64,000 nt of DNA from Bacillota bacterium (lineage in GTDB: Bacteria > Bacillota > Clostridia > Christensenellales > UMGS416). Positions 26,308-35,328 of the stretch are shown here, in pieces. The DNA is taken from NCBI GenBank assembly GCA_023410875.1, contig JAEYPH010000007.1, forward strand, positions 1 to 64,000, read 5' to 3'. Made by a program: the position numbers and the translations under genes. The notes under the pieces were generated by a model that was given only the letters and a program-made list of their open reading frames with translations, did no database searches and was not told where the DNA came from. Every line of letters starts with the position of its first letter. The first letter of the stretch is position 1.

Positions 26308-26328
26308 GTCGAGGTAACAGGATTTGAA
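26308..26328 (-). other. partial tRNA-Pro 3'-end copy
   Basis: This 21-base stretch matches the T-arm and acceptor end of the tRNA-Pro gene at 28096 with one mismatch (A for G). The following ~28 bases retain only scattered similarity. It starts five bases after the MFS terminator hairpin. Confidence 0.7.
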
Positions 26329-26362
26329 GCTTGCGCCCTCCGCCTACGCAATACGCAGTTCC

Positions 26363-27658
26363 TTATAGCTTGAATATCCTCTTGGGATTGTCATAGTAGA
26401 GCGCTTTCGCAATGGTAAGCGCCTTCTCTTCCGAAAACACGCCATGTTCCACCTTTTTCGCCAAAACCTCGCTGATGTTTTGCCTAGAAAGCTCGAGGTG
26501 CCCATAAATCCCATCCACGAATAGATAATCGCCGCCAAAAGCGGAAATTTTATTGTAAGGTATGGCGTCCAGGAAATCATCCAGCGCAGAGACGCTCGCG
26601 GTCGGTGAGATGATATGCGCCCAGCACATGTCGATGAATACGTTGGGGAACATCTTGCACAGCGCACAGGCTACGCCTTGATATGGATAACTGATATGGA
26701 ATAGGTCGAAATCCACATTAGGATATTCGGCAAAGAGATTATTGAGCAAAGAGGGATTTCCGTTTGAAAGTGTATTGCCGTTACCCTCGAAAAGTCCGGT
26801 ATGGAACTGAAAGGTGAGATTCCGTTCGTTCGCAAGCTTCAGCTGGTAGTGCATCATGTAATCCTGAAGCGCGATTGGAAACCTGGGCAGCATTCGCTCC
26901 TCGCCCCTGGCGTGCCATGATTTGAACGCATCTGCGAACAATGACTTCACCTCGGCATATTCCACCTTTTCGAAACGCAAGGGGCGCCAATAAGCGCAGG
27001 AACTTTTGATCACCCTCGCTCCGTTTTGTGCCAGCGTATGATCGAGCTCCTTTTCACATATGGCGAGCCAATCGTCCAGAGAAGCGATTTTGATTTTGTG
27101 TTTGTGCTCCATCTCGGGGATGAAATCGTATCCTTCTGGATCCGATGGTTCCAGAAAGTTTTGCGCTTGCCATACCCGCTTGAACAAGTCGTTGCCATGA
27201 TCGAAGTGAAACGTCCACACATCCAGCAGGCTTATCTCGATGTTGCACAGATCTCTGAGCACATATGCGTAATGGCCGGGCTTTCGCCGGGAGAGAAAGG
27301 CCGTGTTCAAATCCTCAATCGTATTGGCGTGGACGCCGTCAATGCCATAAATCGTCTTAACAGAAAGGTCCAGCGCCCGGCCATAGCCCGTATATCTGGC
27401 ACTTTCCCAGAAGGGTTCAACGATCTTCCAGCGCTCTGAGATGCGCAGATCATGATCGATGACCTGCTGGAACAGCGCAGGTTTTAGTCCGGCTGATATG
27501 ACGTCGCTCTTCATATAATGGATGAGATACTCTCTGAGCACATCGTCGTCTTCTTTGTATATGCTGGATTCGTCATGCCACAAATGCTCATGCGTGTCGA
27601 TGACGGGGATCGAGAGCAGTTCGCGGTAGATTCGATCTTTCAGGCCATGTGCGTCCAT
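26363..27658 (-). CDS. amidohydrolase-family protein (uronate isomerase-like fold)
   Basis: A 431-residue TIM-barrel amidohydrolase with the opening metal motif 'VIDTHEHLWHDE', a mid-protein 'FQFHTGLFEGNG' and a late 'FGGDYLFVDGIYGH'. It looks most like amidohydrolase-2 or uronate-isomerase relatives, but the specific reaction is unknown. It stands alone on the minus strand between two tRNA-Pro fragments. Its codon use and base composition look less G+C-rich than the surrounding genes, which would fit acquisition by transfer. No integrase or transport gene accompanies it. Confidence 0.78.
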   Translation of the reverse strand: MDAHGLKDRIYRELLSIPVIDTHEHLWHDESSIYKEDDDVLREYLIHYMKSDVISAGLKPALFQQVIDHDLRISERWKIVEPFWESARYTGYGRALDLSVKTIYGIDGVHANTIEDLNTAFLSRRKPGHYAYVLRDLCNIEISLLDVWTFHFDHGNDLFKRVWQAQNFLEPSDPEGYDFIPEMEHKHKIKIASLDDWLAICEKELDHTLAQNGARVIKSSCAYWRPLRFEKVEYAEVKSLFADAFKSWHARGEERMLPRFPIALQDYMMHYQLKLANERNLTFQFHTGLFEGNGNTLSNGNPSLLNNLFAEYPNVDFDLFHISYPYQGVACALCKMFPNVFIDMCWAHIISPTASVSALDDFLDAIPYNKISAFGGDYLFVDGIYGHLELSRQNISEVLAKKVEHGVFSEEKALTIAKALYYDNPKRIFKL

Positions 27659-27800
27659 CTACTTCCCGCCTTCTCAAGTGTCATGTACGTGGTCCGCATT
27701 AATTCGTCTTTCCCAATTCTTTTCGATTATAACATGTATTTCCCAAAAAAATATATCTACTAAAATGACATGCACTTGTGGGCATAAGTCCCTCTGATTG

Positions 27801-27823
27801 TGGTCGAGGTGACAGGATTTGAA
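27801..27823 (-). other. perfect 23-base copy of the tRNA-Pro 3' end
   Basis: The 23 bases are identical to the CCA-proximal end of the tRNA-Pro gene at 28096-28118, including the encoded CCA. The similarity stops abruptly where the anticodon side would begin. In the same orientation as the intact gene and 273 bases before it. Confidence 0.85.
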
Positions 27824-27892
27824 GGTGCTATGCGCTTGCGCGCGCCACGCCTGCGCCGGAGGATGTAAAGAGATTTGGTGTGACATCTGATC

Positions 27893-27978
27893 ACCGCCAT
27901 ATGGCGGCGATGCTCATCGCTGCGCGATGACCGGCAATGCTCTTACAGCGGCTGCACGCAGCCACTATCCCGCATTGC
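27893..27978. repeat. cluster of short palindromes
   Basis: Three hairpins lie in a row: CCGCC-atat-GGCGG (27894-27907), TCATCGC-tgc-GCGATGA (27914-27930), and a nested one with outer arms GGCAATGC/GCATTGCC (27933-27978) around GGCTG-cacg-CAGCC. The 437-base stretch from 27659 to 28095 shows no credible gene: it holds these palindromes, the tRNA-Pro copy and the tRNA terminator. Confidence 0.6.
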
Positions 27979-28052
27979 CTGCGGTTCTTTGCTGCGCAGT
28001 TCGTGTTCTTTTCTCTCTGGCTTTTGCGGCAGGTTCAAAGCGACATTATTCA

Positions 28053-28101
28053 CGACCAAAAAGGCTACCCGGTATGAAATACCGAGTAGCCTTTTTGGTC
28101 G
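28053..28101 (-). terminator. terminator of the tRNA-Thr/tRNA-Pro unit
   Basis: Perfect 16-base outer arms (CGACCAAAAAGGCTAC and its complement) with inner arms CGGTAT/ATACCG, so nearly the whole 49 bases pair. On the minus strand it gives a GC stem and a T-run directly after the tRNA-Pro CCA end. The arm nearest the tRNA overlaps the encoded CCA. Confidence 0.85.
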
Positions 28102-28172
28102 AGGTGACAGGATTTGAACCTGCGGCCTCTGCGTCCCGAACGCAGCGCTCTACCAAACTGAGCCACACCTCG
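28096..28172 (-). tRNA. tRNA-Pro(CGG)
   Basis: A 77-base cloverleaf with acceptor CGAGGTG/CACCTCG, discriminator A, encoded CCA, anticodon stem CTGCG/CGCAG and loop TTCGGGA (anticodon CGG), and T-loop TTCAAAT. Its 3' end is copied twice upstream in the window. Confidence 0.96.
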
Positions 28173-28176
28173 AAGT

Positions 28177-28252
28177 TGGAGCCAATGATGGGACTCGAAC
28201 CCATGACCTGCGGTTTACGAAACCGCTGCTCTGCCAGCTGAGCTACATTGGC
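28177..28252 (-). tRNA. tRNA-Thr(CGT)
   Basis: A 76-base cloverleaf with acceptor GCCAATG/CATTGGC, anticodon stem GCGGT/ACCGC and loop TTCGTAA (anticodon CGT), T-loop TTCGAGT and encoded CCA. It lies four bases upstream of tRNA-Pro and is transcribed with it. Confidence 0.96.
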
Positions 28253-28270
28253 AAGATTTTCGTGCAAGTC

Positions 28271-28299
28271 AGTATATCATAGCGTGAAACCTATGTCCA
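28271..28299 (-). promoter_or_regulatory. promoter of the tRNA-Thr/tRNA-Pro unit
   Basis: On the minus strand TGGACA, 17 bases, TATACT, followed about 18 bases later by the tRNA-Thr 5' end. Confidence 0.7.
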
Positions 28300-28485
28300 G
28301 ACGAAAACCACGGTTCGATTCAAAAAACTGTTTGTGTCAGTCGGAATGACAGTTTGTCACACAGAACGCATCAGTCGGGAACACCAGAATGTGGCAAGCC
28401 ATCCAGTTTTCTGCCGTGTGAAGCTTCTCCAGTTTTCACATAATACGACTGCCAATCGGCATCGCGGCATCGGAGGTATTTGCAC

Positions 28486-30177
28486 ATGGAGGGTTTGCTG
28501 GCGGCAGTACAATTGTTCTTCAGCATCGTGATCGGCCTGTATTTTCTGTTCCAGCTCAAGAGCCAGCAATCGACCAAGACGGCTGTTAACCACGACAGCC
28601 GCAAGGAAATGGACAAGCTGGCCCGGCTGCGCCAGATCTCGCTGGCCAAGCCGCTGAGCGAACGCGTGCGCCCCCAACGCATGGAGGACATCATTGGCCA
28701 GGAAGAGGGCATCAAGGCGCTGCGGGCGGCGCTGTGCGGCCCCAACCCTCAGCATGTGCTGATCTACGGCCAGCCCGGCGTGGGCAAAACCTGCGCCGCG
28801 CGACTGGTGCTGGCAGAGGCCAAGGCCAGCCGCATCTCCCCCTTCGGGCGGGAGGCCAAGTTCATCGAGATGGACGCGACCTGCGTGCGCTTTGACGAGC
28901 GCAGCATCGCCGACCCGCTGATCGGTTCCGTGCATGACCCGATCTACCAGGGCGCCGGCGCCATGGGTGTGGCGGGCATCCCCCAGCCCAAGCCCGGCGC
29001 CGTGACAAAAGCCCATGGCGGCATCCTGTTTCTGGATGAGATCGGCGAACTGCACCCCACCCAGATGAACAAGCTGCTCAAGGTGCTGGAAGATCGCAGG
29101 GTCATTTTTGAGAGCGCCTACTACAGCGAGAGCGACAGCAACATCCCCGGATACATCCACGACATCTTCAAGAACGGCCTGCCGGCGGACTTCCGCCTGG
29201 TGGGCGCCACGACCCGCAGCCCCAGCGACATCTCCCCCGCCATCCGCAGCCGGTGCGTGGAGGTATTCTTCCGGGCGCTGGACGAGCCGGAGATGGCCCG
29301 CATTGCCGACGGCGCAGCCCGCAAGGCCGATATGATTATGGAGGACGGCTGCGCAGAAATGGTGGGGCGTTACAGCGCCAATGGCCGCGACGCCGTGAAC
29401 ATCGTGCAGATGGCGGCGGGCCTGGCCACCTGCGAGGGCCGCTGCACCATCACGATGGCCGATATGGAATGGGTGCTCAACAACGGCAACTACAGCGCCA
29501 GCCACAAAGTGCGGGTGCCTCGCAAGAGCGCCTGCGGCGTGGTGAACGGCATGGCCGTGTGCGGCACGCAGCAGGGGGCGCTGATGACGATAGAGGTCAT
29601 CGCCGAGCCGTCGCAGCCGGGCGTGGGGCACCTTTCGCTGACCGGCGTGCTGGACGAGGAGGAGATGGGCAACGACGCCCACCGGGTGCGCCGCAAGAGC
29701 GCCGTGCGCGCCTCGGTGGAGAACGTTTGCACGATGTTGCACACCACCGTGGGCATCGACACATCGGATTACAACATCCACATCAACTTCCCTGGCGGCA
29801 TCCCTGTGGATGGGCCCTCGGCGGGTTTGGCCATCGCCTGCGCGCTGTATTCGGCGGTGCGGGGCATCCCGGTGGACAACACGCTGGCGCTCACCGGTGA
29901 GGTCAGCATCCGCGGCGATATCTATCCCGTGGGCGGCGTGCCCGCCAAGCTCAAGGCCGCCGAGACTGCCGGCGCCCGCCGCGCCTATATTCCAGCGTCC
30001 AACTGGCAGGAGAACTTCGAGCGCATGGGCATCAAGGTGCTGCCGGTACGCCACTTCTTCGACATTCTGAGCGCTGGCGGGGCTTATCTGGACGACGCCC
30101 AGCCGCAGATTGCCGCGGCGCGGCCTTCGGTGCTCAGCGCGTCGGGCGCGTATCAAGCGGATGTCTCCGCGCCGTAA
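28486..30177 (+). CDS. lonB: ATP-dependent protease LonB
   Basis: 563 residues. An N-terminal membrane helix (~3-20) is followed by an AAA+ ATPase (Walker A 'GQPGVGKTCAAR', Walker B 'GILFLDEIGEL') and a C-terminal Lon-type protease domain with the catalytic serine in 'VDGPSAGLAIA' and lysine in 'VPAKLKAAETAGA'. Length and lack of the Lon N-domain match LonB, which in Bacillus is made in the forespore. It therefore supports a spore-forming host. The ATG nine bases after GGAGG was chosen over a TTG six bases earlier. It is a single gene with its own terminator. Confidence 0.93.
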   Translation: MEGLLAAVQLFFSIVIGLYFLFQLKSQQSTKTAVNHDSRKEMDKLARLRQISLAKPLSERVRPQRMEDIIGQEEGIKALRAALCGPNPQHVLIYGQPGVGKTCAARLVLAEAKASRISPFGREAKFIEMDATCVRFDERSIADPLIGSVHDPIYQGAGAMGVAGIPQPKPGAVTKAHGGILFLDEIGELHPTQMNKLLKVLEDRRVIFESAYYSESDSNIPGYIHDIFKNGLPADFRLVGATTRSPSDISPAIRSRCVEVFFRALDEPEMARIADGAARKADMIMEDGCAEMVGRYSANGRDAVNIVQMAAGLATCEGRCTITMADMEWVLNNGNYSASHKVRVPRKSACGVVNGMAVCGTQQGALMTIEVIAEPSQPGVGHLSLTGVLDEEEMGNDAHRVRRKSAVRASVENVCTMLHTTVGIDTSDYNIHINFPGGIPVDGPSAGLAIACALYSAVRGIPVDNTLALTGEVSIRGDIYPVGGVPAKLKAAETAGARRAYIPASNWQENFERMGIKVLPVRHFFDILSAGGAYLDDAQPQIAAARPSVLSASGAYQADVSAP

Positions 30178-30191
30178 CAAGCCATCATCAC

Positions 30192-30224
30192 AAAGCCTGC
30201 CGACACGTTTCGGCAGGCTTTTTT
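30192..30224 (+). terminator. lonB terminator
   Basis: AAAGCCTGCCGA pairs with TCGGCAGGCTTT and is followed by T residues, 15 bases after the lonB stop. Confidence 0.92.
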
Positions 30225-30290
30225 ATTATCCGTTGCCGAACCAACTTCCGTCTGCTATACTTCCAATATTTGTATATGCGGAGTAATCAT

Positions 30291-30920
30291 ATGTTGAGGA
30301 AACTCACCGGCCTTGGCATGCTGGGCGTGCTGTTCTATGTTGCCCACGTGGTGCTGGGCGGCATCCTGTGGCAGGGCTACAGCCACCTGCAGCAGCCCAT
30401 CAGCGACCTGACCGCCAGCGGCGCTCCCCAGCGGGATCTGCTCAGCGTGTTCACGTGGATCTATGGCGTGCTGTGCATCGCCTTTGCCTTGGTTGCTTAT
30501 CTCTATACCCGCAGGCGGGTCCCCAAGCTGACCTCTGCCGGCCTGCTGGTGTTTCTGGCCATGCACCTGGTCAGCATCAGCTATGGCTTCTTCCCCCAGG
30601 ACCTGCCCGGCGCCGCGGTTACATTCGTGGGCACCATGCACATGGTCGTGACCGCCGCCATCGTGCCGCTTACGATCCTTTCGCCGCTGCTCATCGGCTT
30701 TGGCCTGCGCCGGGTGGATGGCCTGCGCCGGTTCGCGGCCTACAGCATCGTTACGGGCTTCTTCATCTTTGTGGCCGGCGGCACCACCGGCCTGTTCTTC
30801 GCCAACCACTGGCCATTCTTCGGCCTCGTAGAGCGCATCAACATCGGCGCGCTGCAGGTGTGGACGTTCGCGCTCTCCTGGATGCTTTTCCGCGGCGATC
30901 GGCTGCCCCAGGCGCGGTGA
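30291..30920 (+). CDS. DUF998-type membrane protein
   Basis: A 209-residue integral membrane protein with about six hydrophobic helices and the DUF998-like early motif 'SHLQQPISDLTASGAPQRD'. Function is unknown. CGGAG lies seven bases before the chosen ATG. It starts 110 bases after lonB and is followed by msrAB in the same direction, with which it may be co-transcribed. Confidence 0.75.
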   Translation: MLRKLTGLGMLGVLFYVAHVVLGGILWQGYSHLQQPISDLTASGAPQRDLLSVFTWIYGVLCIAFALVAYLYTRRRVPKLTSAGLLVFLAMHLVSISYGFFPQDLPGAAVTFVGTMHMVVTAAIVPLTILSPLLIGFGLRRVDGLRRFAAYSIVTGFFIFVAGGTTGLFFANHWPFFGLVERINIGALQVWTFALSWMLFRGDRLPQAR

Positions 30921-30999
30921 CCCCGCTCACGGATAATCACGCCTGCCGGTGATATCCTACTTCCGAAGGCTGGTTTGCCAGCTTTCAGGAGGAATCGCC

Positions 31000-32004
31000 A
31001 TGAGCCACACCAAGAATAACCATCTGCCGCCCAACCCCAACGACGGCATCGACTATAGCAGGCGCAGCCTGCACGAGATCGTGCTGGCCGGCGGCTGCTT
31101 CTGGGGCGTGCAGGCCTATCTGCGGCGCGTGCCCGGCGTGGCAGCCACGACCGTGGGCTATGCCAACGGTGCCACGGCCAACCCCAGCTATGAGCAGGTA
31201 TGCACCGGGCGCACCGGCCACGCCGAGGCCGTGCGCGTGCGCTTCGACCCGGCTGCGCTGCCGCTGGCCGAGCTTCTCAGGCAGTTTTTCAGCATCATAG
31301 ACCCAACAGCGCTCAATCGCCAGGGCAACGACTGGGGCACCCAGTATCGCACCGGCATCTATTACAGCGAAGGCGACGACATTGCCGCCATCGACGCGGC
31401 CATGGCGCTGGAGCAGCGCGCCCACGAGCGGCCCATCGTGACCGAGGTGCAAAAGCTCACAGCCTTCTACCCCGCCGAGGAATACCACCAGGACTATCTG
31501 GAGAAGAACCCCGGCGGCTACTGCCATGTGGACTTCTCCGCGCTGGAAGCGCCGCCGCCCGCGCGCACCTGGACCAAACCTGACGACACCGATCTGCGCA
31601 GCAGCCTGACACCCGAGCAATACGCCGTAACGCAGCACAGCGCCACAGAGCCGCCCTTTCGCAACGCCTTCTGGGACAACCGCGAGCCTGGGCTGTACGT
31701 GGATGTGGTGACCGGCGAGCCGCTGTTCACCTCCCGCGACAAGTTCGATTCCGGCTGCGGCTGGCCCAGCTTTGTGGCGACGGTGGACAAAGGCGCCGCC
31801 GTGGAACGCCGCGACACAAGCCACGGCATGGTGCGCACCGAGGTGCGCAGCCGCGCCGGCGACAGCCATCTGGGTCATCTGTTCCCCGACGGCCCGCGGG
31901 ACCGTGGGGGCCTGCGCTACTGCATCAACAGCGCGGCGCTGCGCTTCATCCCGGCGGACAAGCTGGTCGAAGAGGGTTACGGCGACTACTTGGATAAAAT
32001 TTAG
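31000..32004 (+). CDS. msrAB: peptide-methionine sulfoxide reductase MsrA-MsrB fusion
   Basis: 334 residues joining both repair enzymes for oxidised methionine. Residues ~22-185 are MsrA, with the catalytic Cys in 'LAGGCFWGVQAY'. Residues ~205-330 are MsrB, with 'FDSGCGWPSF' and the catalytic end 'GGLRYCINSAALRF'. MsrA acts on the S-sulfoxide and MsrB on the R-sulfoxide. The MsrB part lacks the usual zinc-binding CxxC pairs, as many Firmicute forms do. AGGAGGAAT precedes the start. It has no signal peptide, so acts in the cytosol. Confidence 0.95.
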   Translation: MSHTKNNHLPPNPNDGIDYSRRSLHEIVLAGGCFWGVQAYLRRVPGVAATTVGYANGATANPSYEQVCTGRTGHAEAVRVRFDPAALPLAELLRQFFSIIDPTALNRQGNDWGTQYRTGIYYSEGDDIAAIDAAMALEQRAHERPIVTEVQKLTAFYPAEEYHQDYLEKNPGGYCHVDFSALEAPPPARTWTKPDDTDLRSSLTPEQYAVTQHSATEPPFRNAFWDNREPGLYVDVVTGEPLFTSRDKFDSGCGWPSFVATVDKGAAVERRDTSHGMVRTEVRSRAGDSHLGHLFPDGPRDRGGLRYCINSAALRFIPADKLVEEGYGDYLDKI

Positions 32005-32018
32005 GCACAGGACTGAAT

Positions 32019-32777
32019 TTACAGCAAGGAGCCGCTGTCGCGATCCAGATAGAGCGTGGCCGCCGGATGCCGTCGCAGGATGCTGGCCGGGCACGCTGTG
32101 GAAACCGGCCCCTGAACCGTGCCGCGCACCGCCCGGGCCTTGGTGGCGGCCGGCACCATGCAGAAGAGCGCCTCCCCCGCCAGCAGCGACGGTATCGTCA
32201 GCGTAAGCGCTTGCCGGGGTACTTCATCCAGCGCGGCGAAGCACCCGTCATGCACCTGCTGCAGGCGGCAGGCTTCCTCCAGTGTCACGGGCTTCACTGG
32301 CAGCGGATCGCTAAAATCGGCCACCGGGGGATCGTTGAAGGCGATGTGGCCATTCTCCCCGATGCCCATGCATACGATGTCCACGGGGTTGGCTTGCAGC
32401 AGCCGCCCGTAGCGCAGGCACTCGGCTTGCGGGTCAGCGTTGCCGTCCAGCAGATGCACCGCGCCAAAGGGCAGCCGGTCAAAAAGCCGCTCCCGCAGAA
32501 AACGCCCGAAGCGCTGCGGCGCATCGGCCGGCAGCCCGACGTACTCGTCCATGTGAAAGGCGTGCACCCGGTTCCAGGGAAGGTTCGCATGACGGCACAG
32601 GGCCGCCAGCGTTTCATTCTGGGATGGCGCGGCGGCAAAGATCATGTTGCAGACCGGTTTGCGGGCCAGCACCTGCTCCATAGCCCGTGCGATGTCGGCG
32701 GCGGCGGCCTCCCCCAGTGCCCGGCGATCCTCATACACCCGCACGGCCAGTGTTCCCATGGTAAACTCCCGTTCCAT
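32019..32777 (-). CDS. nagB: glucosamine-6-phosphate deaminase
   Basis: 252 residues. The enzyme converts glucosamine-6-phosphate to fructose-6-phosphate and ammonia. Active-site motifs 'HMDEYVGLP' and 'GIGENGHIAFNDPP' are conserved. The start is the ATG after AAGGAGGAAGGAT. The gene begins 11 bases past the nagA stop and is the last of an oxidoreductase-nagA-nagB unit. It runs opposite to GlmS (44.2 kb) in metabolic direction, so the cell can both make and recycle amino sugars. Confidence 0.92.
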   Translation of the reverse strand: MEREFTMGTLAVRVYEDRRALGEAAAADIARAMEQVLARKPVCNMIFAAAPSQNETLAALCRHANLPWNRVHAFHMDEYVGLPADAPQRFGRFLRERLFDRLPFGAVHLLDGNADPQAECLRYGRLLQANPVDIVCMGIGENGHIAFNDPPVADFSDPLPVKPVTLEEACRLQQVHDGCFAALDEVPRQALTLTIPSLLAGEALFCMVPAATKARAVRGTVQGPVSTACPASILRRHPAATLYLDRDSGSLL

Positions 32778-32788
32778 ATCCTTCCTCC

Positions 32789-33982
32789 TTACAGCCAATG
32801 ATCAGCGGTCTGCCAGCGTACCTGCCCATCGGTCAGCACACAGGCGACCCGAATGGTTTCATCAAAGAGCACCGCGTCGGCCCGGCGGCCCGGCGCCAGC
32901 CGGCCCATCTCCCGCCCCAGGCCCACGATGCGAGCCGGCGTTTCCGTCACCATTTTCACCGCGTCGGCTAAGGTTGCCCCACCCTGCTCCACCATGGTGC
33001 GCACCAGCCGGTCGGCGGTGGCGATGCTGCCGGCGAAGGCATTCCGGGCCGGCATTTTGGCCACGCCGTCCTCCAGCACCACGGGTTGGCCCTTGCGCAG
33101 GCTGCCCAGAATGCTCTCCCCGCCGGTTTGGCCGGCGGCGCGCATGGCGTCGGTCACCAGCGCCAGCCGGTCCGCCCCCAGAAAGCGGTAGGCCATCTGC
33201 AGCAAGGGTGCCGGCAGGTGGCAGCCGTCGGCGATGATCTCGCTGGTCAGCGCCGGCAGCAGATAGGCGCTCTCCACAATGCCCGGGAAGCGGAAGCCCT
33301 GGCGGCGCACAATGGTAGAGGTCGCCGAATAGAGGTGGGTGACATGGCGGTAACCGTGGCGCAGCGCCTCGCAGACCTGATCGTAGGTGGCGTCGCTGTG
33401 GCCGATGGATGCAAGGATGCCGCGGCGGGCAAGCTCGTCGCCCAGCTGCGCGGCGCCTTCGAGCTCCGGCGCGATGGTCCAGCGGCGGATATCGGAGCAG
33501 GCATCCAGCAGGCGCAGGTACTCCACGGGGTCGGGGCGGCGCAGATAAGCCGGGTCCTGCGCGCCGGCCTGGCCGGGGGCCAGGTAAGGGCCTTCGATGT
33601 GCAGGCCGGCAAGCTTGGCGCCGTCGGCAAAGCGGCCCCGGCAGTGACGGTACATCGCGAAGGCATCCAGCAGTTCCCCGGTGGAGGATGCCAGAGTGGT
33701 CGGCAGCAGGGCAGTCGTGCCGTGGGTCAGGTGCAGGCGCGCCGCGCCATGCCAGGCCTCCTCGGTGGCATCCATGAAGTCATGCCCGCCGCCGCCGTGT
33801 ACATGGATGTCCACGAATCCGTGGGAAAGATAGAGCCCCTGAGCGTCCACAACGACGTCGCCGCGACCGGAGGCGGAACCGGGGCCGCCGATGGACACCA
33901 CGACGCCATCCTCGGCAACCAGATCGCAGGGGGAAACCAGCCCGTCCTGCACCAGACGGGCATTGCGCACGACCGTAAGCAT
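32789..33982 (-). CDS. nagA: N-acetylglucosamine-6-phosphate deacetylase
   Basis: 397 residues of the amidohydrolase fold. It removes acetate from GlcNAc-6-phosphate, feeding NagB. Metal and substrate motifs are 'FVDIHVHGGGGHDFMDA', 'GLHIEGPYLAPG', 'IGHSDATYDQV', 'THLYSA' (reading near residue 215) and 'LALVTDAMRAAG'. It follows the oxidoreductase gene by 15 bases. No PTS transporter for GlcNAc is within view, so how the sugar enters is not shown. Confidence 0.93.
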   Translation of the reverse strand: MLTVVRNARLVQDGLVSPCDLVAEDGVVVSIGGPGSASGRGDVVVDAQGLYLSHGFVDIHVHGGGGHDFMDATEEAWHGAARLHLTHGTTALLPTTLASSTGELLDAFAMYRHCRGRFADGAKLAGLHIEGPYLAPGQAGAQDPAYLRRPDPVEYLRLLDACSDIRRWTIAPELEGAAQLGDELARRGILASIGHSDATYDQVCEALRHGYRHVTHLYSATSTIVRRQGFRFPGIVESAYLLPALTSEIIADGCHLPAPLLQMAYRFLGADRLALVTDAMRAAGQTGGESILGSLRKGQPVVLEDGVAKMPARNAFAGSIATADRLVRTMVEQGGATLADAVKMVTETPARIVGLGREMGRLAPGRRADAVLFDETIRVACVLTDGQVRWQTADHWL

Positions 33983-33997
33983 GTTAAGCGCCTCCTC

Positions 33998-35020
33998 TCA
34001 CAAACGGACCGGCTGTTCCGTGCGGGTCGATTCATAGATGGCGGTGATGACGCGCACGGCCAGATCGGCCTCCCGCGGGGGGATAAGCGGTTCGCGGCCC
34101 TCCCGGACGGCGTTGGCAACATCGGCCAGCAAGAGCACATGGCCGGTGATGCCGATGTCGAAGGGATTCTTTGCTCCACCCACGGCTTCCATTCCCTCTG
34201 GAGGGGGCGGCGCCTGGGCGGAGTCCAGAAAGTCCCAGGACACGACTTGCTCATCATTGAAGACGATGCTTCCCAGCTCACCGTGAACCGCAAAGGTCGT
34301 GGTAAATCCGGGATAGGCCGTGGTCGCCCCGGCGATCGTACACAGCGCCCCGCTTTTCATCCGCAGCACGGCGGCGGCGGTATCCTCCACCTCAATGCGG
34401 CGGCTCAGCGTTTCGGCCCGGCCATAGACGGTGTCCACAGGCTCCCCCAGCATCCACAGAATCAGGTCCACGCCGTGAACCCCCTGGTTCATCAGCGCTC
34501 CGCCGCCGTCCAGTTCCCAGGTGCCGCGCCACCCGGCGCTGTTGTAATAGGCATGGTCGCGGTAGTATTTGAGTTCAGCCTGCGCCAGGCAAATCCTACC
34601 CAGACGCCCCTGGGCAATGGCCTGCCGGGCGACAATGGCCGCTGGCATGAAGCGCCGCTGAAAGATGCACTGCATCTTGACGCCCGCTTCGGCCACAGCC
34701 CGCTGCACGGCGCTTATGCGCTCGGTGGTGATCTCCATCGGCTTTTCACAGACGATGTGCTTGCCGGCTCTGGCCATGGCAATGCAGATTTCGCCGTGGG
34801 TGCCGCTGGGCACGCACACACACACAATGTCCACGGCCGGGTCGCGCGCCACGTCGCTGGCATCATAACAAACGGTGTTGACGCCGTACTCGCGGGCGAA
34901 AGCATCGGCTTTCTCGGGAATGATGTCGCACACGGCGTACAGCCTGTGTTCGGGGAGCTGGCGAAGCGCTTTCGCGTGGGTATGGGCAATGACGCCGCAG
35001 CCGACAATGGCAAAGTTCAT
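33998..35020 (-). CDS. Gfo/Idh/MocA-family oxidoreductase
   Basis: 340 residues. An N-terminal Rossmann fold ('FAIVGCGVIAHTHAKAL', residues 3-19) and the family catalytic 'VCEKPME' lysine precede the C-terminal alpha/beta domain ('GGGALMNQGVHGVDLILWML'). These enzymes oxidise or reduce sugars and amino sugars with NAD(P). Leading the nagA-nagB unit, it may act on an amino sugar, but this is inferred from position. AGGAGGAATT precedes the start. Confidence 0.88.
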   Translation of the reverse strand: MNFAIVGCGVIAHTHAKALRQLPEHRLYAVCDIIPEKADAFAREYGVNTVCYDASDVARDPAVDIVCVCVPSGTHGEICIAMARAGKHIVCEKPMEITTERISAVQRAVAEAGVKMQCIFQRRFMPAAIVARQAIAQGRLGRICLAQAELKYYRDHAYYNSAGWRGTWELDGGGALMNQGVHGVDLILWMLGEPVDTVYGRAETLSRRIEVEDTAAAVLRMKSGALCTIAGATTAYPGFTTTFAVHGELGSIVFNDEQVVSWDFLDSAQAPPPPEGMEAVGGAKNPFDIGITGHVLLLADVANAVREGREPLIPPREADLAVRVITAIYESTRTEQPVRL

Positions 35021-35328
35021 ACCGCAATTCCTCCTGTCGCACTTGTGATGGCCGGTCATCGGCCCGCGCCTATTTCTTCCATTATACAGCGAGAACCGCC
35101 TCTCATTTGCGCAATTTTACGGGGGGGCTTTGCCGTTCATGCAAATCCGCTGGCACAGCATCTGCCGGCGGAATAACGGGAAAAATGATCGAACGAGCCG
35201 GATGGAGCGATACATCGAAAACATCGCCGGGAAACAAGCCCGATACGGTTATGATCAATCCATCCATCGGTAGACATAGCAAGCGGCCTGCTTACCTTGG
35301 CAGGCCGCCTTTGATGTATGCCATGCAG
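35021..35328. other. intergenic stretch between convergent-start units
   Basis: No gene is credible in these 308 bases. On the minus strand TATAAT at 35081-35086 is a probable -10 for the oxidoreductase-nagAB unit, without a clear -35. A 9-bp stem, GCGGCCTGC with GCAGGCCGC (35283-35308), lies just after the stop of the next minus-strand gene and may mark its transcript end, though no T-run follows. Confidence 0.5.

Noticed and set aside
26308..28172. A complete integrated mobile element at tRNA-Pro
   Set aside because: There is no integrase, excisionase or transfer gene. Only tRNA fragments and one metabolic gene remain, so at most it is a remnant.
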